Assembly (NCBI RefSeq): GCF_018449695.1
Contig: NZ_JAAVUY010000008.1
Location: 186,001-250,000, forward strand
Direction of reading: 5' to 3'
DNA: 64,000 nt
From: Bradyrhizobium sp. dw_411
GTDB lineage: Bacteria; Pseudomonadota; Alphaproteobacteria; Rhizobiales; Xanthobacteraceae
Numbering within the stretch: the stretch's first letter is position 1; the number at the start of each line of letters is the position of its first letter. A program made the position numbers and the translations under genes. This document shows, piece by piece, positions 53,442 through 60,722 of the stretch. Under the pieces are notes generated by a model. That model was not told where the DNA came from. It searched no databases and saw only the letters and a program-made list of their open reading frames with translations.

Positions 53442-53510
53442 ATGCCCATTCTGCTATGGCTCGTTGGAATTCCGATTCCGCTCATCATCCTGATCCTGCT
53501 GCTGCGTTAA
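53442..53510 (+). CDS. 22-residue single-helix membrane peptide
   Basis: The frame codes a short peptide starting MPILLWLVGIPIPLIILI and ending in Arg, which is one hydrophobic helix with a basic C-terminus. AAAGGAA lies ten bases or fewer before ATG, and a textbook terminator follows the stop by 16 bases, so the frame is framed by expression signals. A paralogous peptide with the same WL-GIP-P core is encoded at 56840-56926. It is too short for usual gene finders. Its role is unknown; the context suggests a stress-induced membrane component. Confidence 0.75.
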   Translation: MPILLWLVGIPIPLIILILLLR

Positions 53511-53526
53511 ACCAGCCATCAGACAA

Positions 53527-53555
53527 AATCCCTCGCTTCGGCGGGGGATTTTTTT
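53527..53555 (+). terminator. intrinsic terminator with TTCG tetraloop
   Basis: A ten-pair stem (53527-53536 with 53541-53550, one G:T pair), loop TTCG, followed by a run of seven T. It terminates the membrane-protein / small-peptide unit. Confidence 0.95.
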
Positions 53556-53593
53556 GCGAGACAATCCGTCGCTGATCGTTTTTCCATCCATCA

Positions 53594-53618
53594 GGAACGC
53601 ATTGCGCGTTGGACGCTT
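53594..53618 (+). promoter_or_regulatory. EcfG/RpoE2-type stress promoter
   Basis: GGAAC (53594-53598), 18 bases, TT (53617-53618), located 54 bases before the YciE/YciF-type gene. The pattern and the distance are the same as at 52466. Confidence 0.5.
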
Positions 53619-53671
53619 GATAGTCAGGTCCTTCCATTCGGTTTGATCATTGTAAATTCAGGGAGCCCATC

Positions 53672-54175
53672 ATGGCCAAAAAGCCAAAGCTGCTGAGCGA
53701 CATGTTTCACGACACACTCAAGGACGTTTACTTCGCTGAAAACAAGATCCTCAAGACCTTGCCGAAAATGGCCAAGGCCGCGCACTCGAAAGAATTGAAG
53801 GCCGCCTTCGTCAAGCACGAACGCGAGACCCGCGGGCACGTCAAGCGCCTTCAGGACATCTTCAAGATCCTGGGCAAACCCGCGCGCGCCAAGACATGCG
53901 ACGCCATCATGGGCATCACCAAGGAAGGCGCGGAGATCATGACCGACTACAAGGGGATGCCCGCGCTGGATGCCGGTTTGCTCGCTGCAGGCCAGGCCGT
54001 GGAGCATTACGAGATGTCCCGCTACGGCACGCTGCGAACCTGGGCCGAAGAGCTCGGCATGAAAGACGCCGCCGCCCTGCTGGATGCGACCCTGAAGGAA
54101 GAAAAGGCGACGGACGCGGCTTTGACCACACTGGCCAAGTCGGTGGTCAATGTCGAAGCCGAACACGAGCTTTGA
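53672..54175 (+). CDS. YciE/YciF-family ferritin-like (DUF892) protein
   Basis: A 167-residue four-helix protein. LSDMFHDTLKDVYFAENKILKTLPKMAKAA is the family opening (core DVYFAENKILKTLPKM). Metal-ligand candidates recur as E in FAENK, KHERETRGHV, AGQAVEHYEMSRYG and TLKEEKATD, giving the ExxH-like pattern of a di-iron centre. Such proteins are induced by osmotic or general stress. GGGAG precedes the ATG. A GGAAC-type promoter lies upstream, and a BrkB-like gene follows after 65 bases. Confidence 0.92.
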   Translation: MAKKPKLLSDMFHDTLKDVYFAENKILKTLPKMAKAAHSKELKAAFVKHERETRGHVKRLQDIFKILGKPARAKTCDAIMGITKEGAEIMTDYKGMPALDAGLLAAGQAVEHYEMSRYGTLRTWAEELGMKDAAALLDATLKEEKATDAALTTLAKSVVNVEAEHEL

Positions 54176-54240
54176 ATAGTCGGAAGCCGGGACAATTCGC
54201 CCCGGCTTCCCTCGCCTGCTATCAATCAGGATGACTGACG

Positions 54241-55071
54241 GTGCTGTGGGACGTGATCAAGGAGGCGGCCGGGAATTGGTCTGCCCACAAGGATTCCCGC
54301 CAGGGCGCAGCGCTCGCCTACTACTCCGTGTTCTCGATCGGCCCTCTGGTCGTTATCGCGATCGCGATTGCCGGTTTTGCCTTTGGACGCGACGCCGTCA
54401 GCGGACAGGTCGCCCTGTCCATCAAGGACCTGCTCGGCGAAACCGGCGCCAAGGCCGTGCAGGCAATGCTGGTCGATGCCAGCCGGCCCCACGCCGGCCT
54501 TCTGGCAACGACCCTTGGAACCGGCGCGCTGCTGTTCGCGGCCATCGGCGTCGTGGTGCAGTTGAAAGACGCGCTCAATACCGTCTGGGAGGTCAACGCA
54601 ACACCCGGGAGTGGCCTCTGGTATTATATGCGCAGTTATGTCCTGTCCTTTGCCGGCGTGCTGGCGCTGGGTTTCCTGCTGCTGATCTCGCTTCTGGTGA
54701 CGACGGCGCTTGCCGCGATCGGCAAGTACACGGCCGGATATGTCGACGAGCGTGTGCTTCATTTGACCAACCTGATCGTATCGTTCGCTGTCGTCACGCT
54801 CCTGTTCGCGATGATGTTCAAGTGGCTGCCGGATACACCGATCGATTGGTACGATGTCTGGCTCGGCGCGATCCTGACCACGATCTTCTTCGAGATCGGA
54901 AAACTGGCGATCGGCTTTTACATCGGAAGACAGGGACTGGAATCGACCTACGGGGCGGCCGCTTCCATCATCGTGCTCCTGATCTGGGTGTATTATTCAT
55001 CCCAGATCGTATTGATGGGCGCCGAGATCACGCATGCCTTTGCAACGCGTCACGGCTCGAAACGCGGCTAA
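54241..55071 (+). CDS. YihY/BrkB-family inner membrane protein
   Basis: A 276-residue protein with about six membrane helices, starting with GTG at 54241 (AGGA about ten bases upstream). GAALAYYSVFSIGPLVVIAIAIAG, WEVNATPGSGLWYYMRSY, KWLPDTPIDWYDVWLGAILTTIFFEIGK and WVYYSSQIVLMGAEITHAF are family segments, each shown here only by its core. Although once called ribonuclease BN or virulence factor BrkB, the function is unsettled. It is probably co-transcribed with the ferritin-like gene and ends 15 bases from the convergent DUF2934 gene. Confidence 0.9.
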   Translation: MLWDVIKEAAGNWSAHKDSRQGAALAYYSVFSIGPLVVIAIAIAGFAFGRDAVSGQVALSIKDLLGETGAKAVQAMLVDASRPHAGLLATTLGTGALLFAAIGVVVQLKDALNTVWEVNATPGSGLWYYMRSYVLSFAGVLALGFLLLISLLVTTALAAIGKYTAGYVDERVLHLTNLIVSFAVVTLLFAMMFKWLPDTPIDWYDVWLGAILTTIFFEIGKLAIGFYIGRQGLESTYGAAASIIVLLIWVYYSSQIVLMGAEITHAFATRHGSKRG

Positions 55072-55086
55072 AACAGGCCCTCGAAA

Positions 55087-55248
55087 TTATTCAAGGAACG
55101 TGGTGGATTTTTCATCCGACGTGGCGCCCTGCGCCAGTTCTTTTTCGGCCTGGTGCCAGAATTCGTCTTCGCGTCCTTCAGGCTTTCCGGCCTGTTCCCA
55201 AAGCTCATGCGCGCGAACCCTGATCTGCTCTTCTGTCGGTTTTGACAT
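55087..55248 (-). CDS. DUF2934 domain small protein
   Basis: A 53-residue soluble protein. I start at ATG 55248, preceded by GGAAAG; an upstream in-frame extension is unlike the family. RVRAHELWEQAGKPEGREDEFWHQAEKEL is the complete DUF2934 motif (core HELWEQAGKPEGREDEFWHQ). Many Rhizobiales genomes carry several copies, often in stress-related loci; the function is unknown. It lies 130 bases after the DUF2252 gene on the same strand. Confidence 0.88.
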   Translation of the reverse strand: MSKPTEEQIRVRAHELWEQAGKPEGREDEFWHQAEKELAQGATSDEKSTTFLE

Positions 55249-55378
55249 TGATTTTCTTTCCGTTGCGAGGTTCGCCTGAATCCTCGATCTGTCCAACGGA
55301 TTAACGCAAGCGCTTACGATCTTGTTCCTGGTTTTTCCGCGCATCGAATAATCAGCCGCCAATCGAAAATCGGAACGC

Positions 55379-56581
55379 TCATGCGGCCTCGGGCTGGCTG
55401 GCATATCTTCGGCAATGTTCCAGATACGCCACTTCGTGCTTGCCGATCAGGCTGACCACACTGGTCCAGAGCCAGCTCGGCGCATCCAGCGACTTCGATC
55501 GATGACGCTCGAGCTCCTTGCTCCAGCGAGCGCGCGTCGATTTATCCATCTGACGCGCATGGGCCTTGCCGACCACACCGGCCAGGAAACTCGCGGCCTT
55601 CATGGCCTCTTCGATGGTCAATTGGCTGATCTCGACTTTAAGATCCTGTGGTAGCAATTCGCGGATGAAGACCGGTCGCCTGGCCAGATGGCCTGACATC
55701 ATCCGGTTTCCGAGTTGCGGCGAAAGATGTCTCGCGCCTTCGACCACGCGCACGGCATTATCCTTCGGCATCTTCTCGCCGGCGTAGCGGGGAGCCGCGG
55801 CCAGAACGGCTTCCTTGACATCCATCAAGGCGAAATCGCGCCTCTTGCCCTCGCCGATCCCGAGCAAGACCGCGAACCGAAGCAGCCCGAGTGAGCTGCA
55901 CCCTTTCATCCAATAGGCCGCGTCGAGAACCTCGACGGGCGCGTCATCCTCGCGCGACCGCAATGATGTCGCCAGACGGTGCAACGATGCACTCTCGAAC
56001 AATTGCTCGATCTTTTTCTGCTCAGGCTCGGAAAGCGGCCAGAACCTGGCTCCCAGCGGAATAGTGGGCTTGCGGTCTTCGAGGCGCTCTTTCGCCAGAT
56101 GTTTCCACGAGCGCGCAATCGACTTTCTGACAACAACCTGAATCGATTGCGGCGCGTCATCGATCGTGTCGGCATTCTGGCGCAAGGCCGCCCGGTAGCC
56201 CTCGATCACCTGCTCCAGAATGCGAGCCGTGGTCACCCCCGGCAAGTCGGAGCCTCGGGAGGCGGTCGCAAGCGACAAGGCCAGACGGATAATGTCATGC
56301 GCGGGATTTCCGATCACCGTCTGATCGAGATCGCGAATCTGGACCGCGACGCGCCCATCGATGCCGGCGACAGGCCCGAGGTTGCCGGCATGGCAGTCGC
56401 CGCAAATCCACACCGGCGGTCCTTCCGGCAGGGTCCCGCGCTTTTGCGCTTTAAGCCATTCATAGAACTGAACGGTGCTGCCCCGCACAAAGGCGTGCGC
56501 GGAACGCGCCATTTTGAGAGTTTGCCGTGTGGTCAGAACAGACGCGCGATCGGAAGGCTGAAGTAATTTTCTGGACGACAT
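55379..56581 (-). CDS. DUF2252 family protein
   Basis: A 400-residue protein of the DUF2252 family, thought to have a kinase-like fold. The N-terminal MARSAHAFVRGSTVQFYEW and the diagnostic WICGDCHAGNLGP (about residues 58-70) with IRDLDQTVIGNPAHDI resemble the catalytic-loop and metal-binding region of aminoglycoside-phosphotransferase-like proteins. Substrates are unknown. It probably belongs to a minus-strand unit with the two small genes upstream (56639-56926), starting from the GGAAC promoter at 56984. Confidence 0.88.
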   Translation of the reverse strand: MSSRKLLQPSDRASVLTTRQTLKMARSAHAFVRGSTVQFYEWLKAQKRGTLPEGPPVWICGDCHAGNLGPVAGIDGRVAVQIRDLDQTVIGNPAHDIIRLALSLATASRGSDLPGVTTARILEQVIEGYRAALRQNADTIDDAPQSIQVVVRKSIARSWKHLAKERLEDRKPTIPLGARFWPLSEPEQKKIEQLFESASLHRLATSLRSREDDAPVEVLDAAYWMKGCSSLGLLRFAVLLGIGEGKRRDFALMDVKEAVLAAAPRYAGEKMPKDNAVRVVEGARHLSPQLGNRMMSGHLARRPVFIRELLPQDLKVEISQLTIEEAMKAASFLAGVVGKAHARQMDKSTRARWSKELERHRSKSLDAPSWLWTSVVSLIGKHEVAYLEHCRRYASQPEAA

Positions 56582-56638
56582 GCCTATCCGATCAAAATAA
56601 CTTAATTTTCCAAAAGGACCGGGAACACAAACTTACAA

Positions 56639-56830
56639 TCAAGCCGCTCCGCTTCCAGCAACATGCAGCAACAAATCGCGGCTGTGGGCGATCGCTTCGC
56701 ACGCCAACGCCCGGTCTATCTCGGCATTTCGCCGCCAGCCGTGCGGCAGGCTTTCGGCATAACGACGCGTCAGCCGCGCCTGATTGGCCCAATTAACCCT
56801 TGAAATATCGACGTCGTCGCGAAGCACCAT
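56639..56830 (-). CDS. 63-residue hypothetical soluble protein
   Basis: The frame has normal codon use and GAGGG five bases before the ATG; the ribosome-binding site overlaps the stop region of the 28-residue membrane peptide gene, ten bases away. The protein contains WANQARLTRRYAESLPHGWR and EAIAHSRDLLLHV, with no membrane segment. I do not recognise a family. Its operon position between the peptide gene and DUF2252 supports it as real. Confidence 0.55.
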   Translation of the reverse strand: MVLRDDVDISRVNWANQARLTRRYAESLPHGWRRNAEIDRALACEAIAHSRDLLLHVAGSGAA

Positions 56831-56839
56831 GGATTGCCC

Positions 56840-56926
56840 TCAATGGTGCATGAACACAGCGAGCAGGAGAATGATCGGCAGCGGGATTCCAATCAGCCAA
56901 AGCAACACGCCTTTTCCGAAAGTCAT
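56840..56926 (-). CDS. 28-residue single-helix membrane peptide (paralogue of 53442-53510)
   Basis: A short frame with GGAGG six bases before the ATG, coding MTFGKGVLLWLIGIPLPIIL and ending FMHH. The core LLWL(V/I)GIP(I/L)P is shared with the peptide at 53442; outside the core the two differ. One hydrophobic helix is predicted. It is the first gene after the GGAAC-type promoter at 56984 and is followed by the 63-residue protein and DUF2252. The function is unknown. Confidence 0.75.
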   Translation of the reverse strand: MTFGKGVLLWLIGIPLPIILLLAVFMHH

Positions 56927-56959
56927 GGTAACCTCCATTTGATCAATCAGTGTTCAGAC

Positions 56960-56984
56960 AATGCAGTGGCATTTCATTTGTTCC
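56960..56984 (-). promoter_or_regulatory. EcfG/RpoE2-type stress promoter
   Basis: On the minus strand GGAAC (56984-56980), 18 bases, TT (56961-56960), 34 bases before the start of the 28-residue peptide gene. Third example of the same pattern within 5 kb. Confidence 0.5.
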
Positions 56985-57132
56985 CGCCATGCAACCCCTT
57001 GCCCCGGCTGATGATCCGCTAGTCGCTATTGATTTGGAGCAACAGCACGGTTAGCGTCTTCGCGGGGATTATCTTCGGGCTTTATCTGACAGGGTGCACT
57101 GCCGCTGAGCGGTGCACATAGACGGCGCGTTC

Positions 57133-58521
57133 ATGGGTGTGAGACGTTTTCACGCGGTTGCGGCGACGGTTTTGCTGATGGCTTTCGCGGGCCCGGCGCC
57201 TGCGCTGGCCGAGACGATCGAGGCCGCTCTGGTGCGCGCCTATCAGGGCAATCCGCAACTCAACGCACAGCGCGCGCAGGTCCGCTCGATCGACGAAAAC
57301 GTACCGCAGGCGCTGGCGGGCTACCGCCCCCAGGCCGCACTCACCGCCAGTGCCGGCGTTCAATACACCGACTCGTACGGGGCCTCGCCATTTTTCGGCG
57401 GCGAATTCCATGGCGTCGAGCCACCGCGCAGCGCCGGCGTCACGGTCACGCAGACGCTCTACAATGGCGGTCAAACCGCCAACAAGACCCGCGCCGCCGA
57501 GGGCCAGGTCTCCGGCGCGCGCGAGGCGCTGCGGCTGCTCGAACAGAGCGTGCTGCTGTCGGCCGCGACCATCTACATGGATTATCTGCGCGACGCCGCG
57601 ATCGTCGAGGTTCAGCGCAACAACACCAAAGTGCTCGAAGAGACGCTGGTGACAACCCGCGCCCGCTATCAATTCGGCGAGCTGACGCGCACCGATGTGG
57701 CCGAGGCCGAGGCGCAGCTCGCGGCCGGCAAGACGCAACAACTGACCGCCGAAGCCAATCTGACGACAACAGCCTCGAATTACCGCCGCATCATCGGCGA
57801 AGAACCGAAGCAGCTCGCGCCGGGCTCGCCTATCGATCGCTTCCTGCCCGCGACGCTACCCGCCGCGGTCACGCTCGGTCTGGTGCAAAATCCGAACGTG
57901 ACGGCGGCGACGTTCGGCATCGACGTCAACTATTTGCAGATCAAGATCGCCGAGGGCGCGTTGCTGCCGACCGTCACGTTGCAGGCCGCCGCGCAGCAAT
58001 CCTATGAACAGCAGCTCGTGATTTACCGGACCTTCGGCGCCGCGGCGACCGCGCAACTGAATGTCCCGGTCTATCAGGGCGGCGCCGAATATTCGCTGAT
58101 CCGCCAGTCGGAGGAGACATTGGCGCAGCAGCGCTATAATCTCGATGTGGTTCGCGACCAGACCCGCGCCAACGTCGTTACCGCCTGGGGGCAATTGGTG
58201 GCAGGCAAGGCGCAGGTGGAGTCGGCGCAGGCGCAGGTGACCGCATCCGAGGTGGCGCTCAATGGCGTACGCGACGAGGCCCGGGCCGGACAACGCATCA
58301 CGCTCGACGTGCTCAATGCCCAGCAGGCGCTGGTCAATGCCCGCGTCGCGCTGGTGACCGCGCAGCACGACCGCGTGGTCGCTTCCTATGCGGTGCTGAG
58401 CGCGGTCGGCCGGTTGTCACCGCAGGTGCTTCATCTTGCGACATCAGCCTATGACCCGAGCGTGCATTATCACCAGGTGCGCGATAAATGGTACGGCGTG
58501 CAGACGCCCGATGGGCACTGA
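57133..58521 (+). CDS. TolC-family outer membrane efflux protein
   Basis: A 462-residue outer-membrane channel with a signal peptide of about 26 residues ending PALA-ET when started at 57133. A GTG at 57112 would add seven residues. Two OEP repeats are seen. The first begins IEAALVRAYQGNPQLNAQRAQVR and contains YQFGELTRTDVAEAEAQLA; the second contains DEARAGQRITLDVLNAQQALVNA. The latter is the TolC helical-barrel signature (core AGQRITLDVLNAQQALVNA). It would pair with a type I secretion or RND system encoded elsewhere. An imperfect hairpin with GTGCAC ends (57095-57118) precedes it. Confidence 0.93.
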   Translation: MGVRRFHAVAATVLLMAFAGPAPALAETIEAALVRAYQGNPQLNAQRAQVRSIDENVPQALAGYRPQAALTASAGVQYTDSYGASPFFGGEFHGVEPPRSAGVTVTQTLYNGGQTANKTRAAEGQVSGAREALRLLEQSVLLSAATIYMDYLRDAAIVEVQRNNTKVLEETLVTTRARYQFGELTRTDVAEAEAQLAAGKTQQLTAEANLTTTASNYRRIIGEEPKQLAPGSPIDRFLPATLPAAVTLGLVQNPNVTAATFGIDVNYLQIKIAEGALLPTVTLQAAAQQSYEQQLVIYRTFGAAATAQLNVPVYQGGAEYSLIRQSEETLAQQRYNLDVVRDQTRANVVTAWGQLVAGKAQVESAQAQVTASEVALNGVRDEARAGQRITLDVLNAQQALVNARVALVTAQHDRVVASYAVLSAVGRLSPQVLHLATSAYDPSVHYHQVRDKWYGVQTPDGH

Positions 58522-58565
58522 ATAAAACAAAAGGCCGATCCAGAAAATCAACAGGGGGGTGGGAG

Positions 58566-58889
58566 ATGATCTGGACGACAAGCAATCTGGTGATTCAGAT
58601 CATAACCGGCATTCTCGGCGCGCATTTTGCGGCGACCCTCGCCAGGGAACACAGCTTCGGATTTTTCGGCCACACCCTCACCGGCCTGATCGCCGGCGCC
58701 TTCAGCGGCTATTTCCTGCAATCGCTGGCCGCCACGGTGGTCACGGCCAATGGCAGCCTGAATGAACTGCGACCGCCCGAGAATTTCATGCTGCAGGCAC
58801 TCACCGGAATAGCTGCGGGTGCTTGCCTCACTCTGGTCGTGGGCTTCATCAAGCACAGCATCGATGTGCACAAATCGCCGGAAAATTAG
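58566..58889 (+). CDS. small membrane protein, unknown function
   Basis: A 107-residue protein with three hydrophobic segments (about 8-25, 35-55 and 82-100) and Gly-rich turns such as HTLTGLIAGAFSGYF. GGTGGGAG four to six bases before ATG 58566 decides the start. I do not recognise a named family, but the pattern resembles short conserved Rhizobiales membrane proteins. It lies 44 bases after the TolC-type gene and may share its transcript. Confidence 0.75.
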   Translation: MIWTTSNLVIQIITGILGAHFAATLAREHSFGFFGHTLTGLIAGAFSGYFLQSLAATVVTANGSLNELRPPENFMLQALTGIAAGACLTLVVGFIKHSIDVHKSPEN

Positions 58890-58991
58890 AGCGTTTTCGA
58901 GCGAAGTGGATACCGGTTCGCGTGAAGAAAACGCGTCAAAACAAAAGATTAGAGCCCGGTTCTGATTCAATCAGAACCGATAAGGCTCTAG
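58888..58991. repeat. dispersed palindromic repeat (GAGCGTTTTCGAGCGAAGTGG type)
   Basis: From the stop codon of the preceding gene runs GAGCGTTTTCGAGCGAAGTG and then CGTGAAGAAAACGCGTCAAAA, followed by an inverted repeat with arms GGTTCTGATT and AATCAGAACC inside AGAGCC...GGCTCT. I recall this as a frequent Rhizobiales repeat. It may also terminate transcription from both sides. Confidence 0.8.
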
Positions 58992-59020
58992 CGTCCCCGC
59001 TCATACGGGTCACAAGCCGA

Positions 59021-59320
59021 TCAAACGACCGGCGGCTTCTTGTTGAAGAAGCGTTTGATGGCGTCGAAGGCCTCGGCGATCGGGGGCACCAGCACGAAAA
59101 AGGCGCCCATCCCGACCGACATGATGATGAGGCCGAGCGAGGTCTTTTCCTCCTCGGCTTCGAACGGATGCGCTTCCTTGTCGATCGTCGCGGGCGCGAG
59201 CGTGCCATCCGGAGCGCCCGGCGAGCCGTGCTTCCGCGGCTTGCGCGGCGGCATCACGGCCACGACAAACAGCACGTTCAGCAGCAGCCACAGACCAATA
59301 ATAATCAACGCCGTACGCAT
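59021..59320 (-). CDS. small membrane protein, unknown function
   Basis: A 99-residue protein with an N-terminal helix (residues 3-23, ALIIIGLWLLLNVLFVVAV), a charged Pro-rich linker with PPRKPRKHG, and a second helix near 62-83 (LGLIIMSVGMGAFFVLV). The C-terminus is basic (RFFNKKPP). AGAGG five bases before the ATG supports the start. No family is recognised. Confidence 0.7.
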   Translation of the reverse strand: MRTALIIIGLWLLLNVLFVVAVMPPRKPRKHGSPGAPDGTLAPATIDKEAHPFEAEEEKTSLGLIIMSVGMGAFFVLVPPIAEAFDAIKRFFNKKPPVV

Positions 59321-59527
59321 AAAGCCTCTTTTGCGAAATTCCTGGTTTCGCGAAATTCAAGCAGATTACCGCAACAGCGGCCCAGGTTCGAGTTGTGGCA
59401 CCATCCCGGCAGATTAGAAAGCATCGTTGCTGTTTTGAGTAAATTTCCGCTCCCCAAGGGGCGCGCCAGCGAGCGGATATACCGCCCTGATAACGTTAAC
59501 CGCCACCGGATTCATACGGGAGACCGC

Positions 59528-59641
59528 ATGTTGCCGCATGAAATTCTCGTCATGAATAGTGTTACGGCGGAGTCTTTGAAAAGGTTTCAGCCGCTGACCC
59601 CGCCGGCCGCCGCGCGGCGGCGCTACCGGGACACCGATTGA
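59528..59641 (+). CDS. possible 37-residue protein
   Basis: A short frame with GGGAG eight bases before the ATG. It codes MLPHEILVMNSVTAESLKRF followed by a Pro/Ala/Arg-rich end. There is no membrane segment or known motif. The evidence is the ribosome-binding site and codon use only, so it may be spurious. Confidence 0.35.
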   Translation: MLPHEILVMNSVTAESLKRFQPLTPPAAARRRYRDTD

Positions 59642-59679
59642 GGGAGTGCTTCGATCGACGGCACCGGCGGAAAGCATGT

Positions 59680-59823
59680 TCAGAGTTGGGGCCCTCCTAT
59701 CGTCAGTTCCGGGCCAGGAACCCTGGCTTTCGAAACATGGCTTTCAAGCATTTCACCGAAACGCGTATCGGCCTGTTGCAGAACGCCGCCGATCTCGTGG
59801 ACGCTATCCGTCACGCGCATCAT
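59680..59823 (-). CDS. possible 47-residue protein
   Basis: A short minus-strand frame with two adjacent ATG codons preceded by GGGAGG. It contains VTDSVHEIGGVLQQADTRFG and EMLESHVSKARVPGPEL, and codon use fits the neighbours. It starts 27 bases after the 88-residue membrane protein gene, on the same strand, so it may be the second gene of that unit. No family is recognised. Confidence 0.5.
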   Translation of the reverse strand: MMRVTDSVHEIGGVLQQADTRFGEMLESHVSKARVPGPELTIGGPQL

Positions 59824-59850
59824 TGCCTCCCATGTCGTCTCTCCGACACA

Positions 59851-60117
59851 TTATCGGCGGCGGAGCAATTCCCGCAATTCACGCTCGCATTTGAGCATGA
59901 CCTGATCGTAGTCGGGCCTGACGGCAAGATGGGCCGTCGCCTGCAGTTCGCGCTGGCGGCATTGATCCCTGAAATTCGTGATTGCAGGTGAACCAAAGCC
60001 GCCCATGACATAGAGGAGATAAATCAGGCCCAAAGCCAGGGTCGTACCAACCACGATCGACAGGAGGGCATAGCTCCCCTGCCGGTCGAAATAGTCAGGA
60101 GCCAGGGGATCGCCCAT
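59851..60117 (-). CDS. 88-residue single-helix membrane protein
   Basis: After a short polar N-terminus the protein has one hydrophobic segment (about 16-44, LSIVVGTTLALGLIYLLYVMGG) and a soluble C-terminal part with two cysteines (RDQCRQREL and MLKCERELREL). The ribosome-binding site is weak. Codon use is normal. It lies 60 bases after the MarR gene on the same strand. The function is unknown. Confidence 0.6.
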   Translation of the reverse strand: MGDPLAPDYFDRQGSYALLSIVVGTTLALGLIYLLYVMGGFGSPAITNFRDQCRQRELQATAHLAVRPDYDQVMLKCERELRELLRRR

Positions 60118-60177
60118 TCAACTCGCAACCGTTCCGGTTTGCACCAGTGGTTAAGTCGGTCACGGTGGCGATAAGGT

Positions 60178-60660
60178 TCAAGAACCAATGGGCTGTGACA
60201 CCGCATCGGCAAATTTTCGCATCAGACGCACGAGTTCGTCGATTTCGTTGGTGTCCCACGTCGCGAAGACGCTGCGGCCTATTCTCTCGCGCGCCGCGTC
60301 GACCAGCATCGTCATCGCCTTGCCCTTCGACGTGACGAGTGCCTCGCGCACCCGCCGGTCGGCGGCGCTTCCCTGCCGTTCCACCAGATCAAGGCTTTCG
60401 AGCCTGGCGACCTGCCGGCTGACGGTCGTGTAATCCCGCCCCACCCGATCAGCCAATTCGACGATGCCAATGGGACCAAACCGCTCAACGACAACCAGCA
60501 GGGGAAACAGCGCCCGGTCGAGCGGAATTCCGGCCTCCTTGATCAGCGCCTCGTCACGCTGCGGCTGATTCATGACGCTGAGAATGTCGAGCAATGCGCC
60601 ATGAAGCTGGCGGAGTTGATCACCAATATGTGTATTTTGCACATTCTTTCTTGACGGCAT
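60178..60660 (-). CDS. MarR-family transcriptional regulator
   Basis: A 160-residue winged-helix regulator. The recognition region is IVELADRVGRDYTTVSRQVARLESLDLVER (core GRDYTTVSRQVARLESLDLV), followed by the wing GSAADRRVREALVTSKGKAM. The start is 6 bases from a 41-base palindrome whose arm contains the GGAGA ribosome-binding site, so the protein probably represses itself and the divergent oxidoreductase gene. The ligand is unknown; MarR proteins often sense phenolic or oxidising compounds. Confidence 0.92.
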   Translation of the reverse strand: MPSRKNVQNTHIGDQLRQLHGALLDILSVMNQPQRDEALIKEAGIPLDRALFPLLVVVERFGPIGIVELADRVGRDYTTVSRQVARLESLDLVERQGSAADRRVREALVTSKGKAMTMLVDAARERIGRSVFATWDTNEIDELVRLMRKFADAVSQPIGS

Positions 60661-60666
60661 CTCGCG

Positions 60667-60707
60667 ATCTCCGATATATGTGCATTATACACATACATCG
60701 GAGATCC
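60667..60707. promoter_or_regulatory. 41-base palindromic operator between marR-type and oxidoreductase genes
   Basis: Outer arms GATCTCCGAT and ATCGGAGATC (perfect) enclose ATATGTG and CACATAC (one mismatch) around CATTATA. Sixteen of seventeen positions pair. A related TGTGTATTTTGCACA lies within the MarR gene near 60628-60642. It covers the MarR ribosome-binding site and lies 16 bases from the oxidoreductase start. Confidence 0.75.
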
Positions 60708-60722
60708 GAAAGGAATATCGCC

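Noticed and set aside
56621..56645. A GGAAC on the plus strand near DUF2252
   Set aside because: No gene starts downstream on that strand, so it is not counted as a stress promoter.
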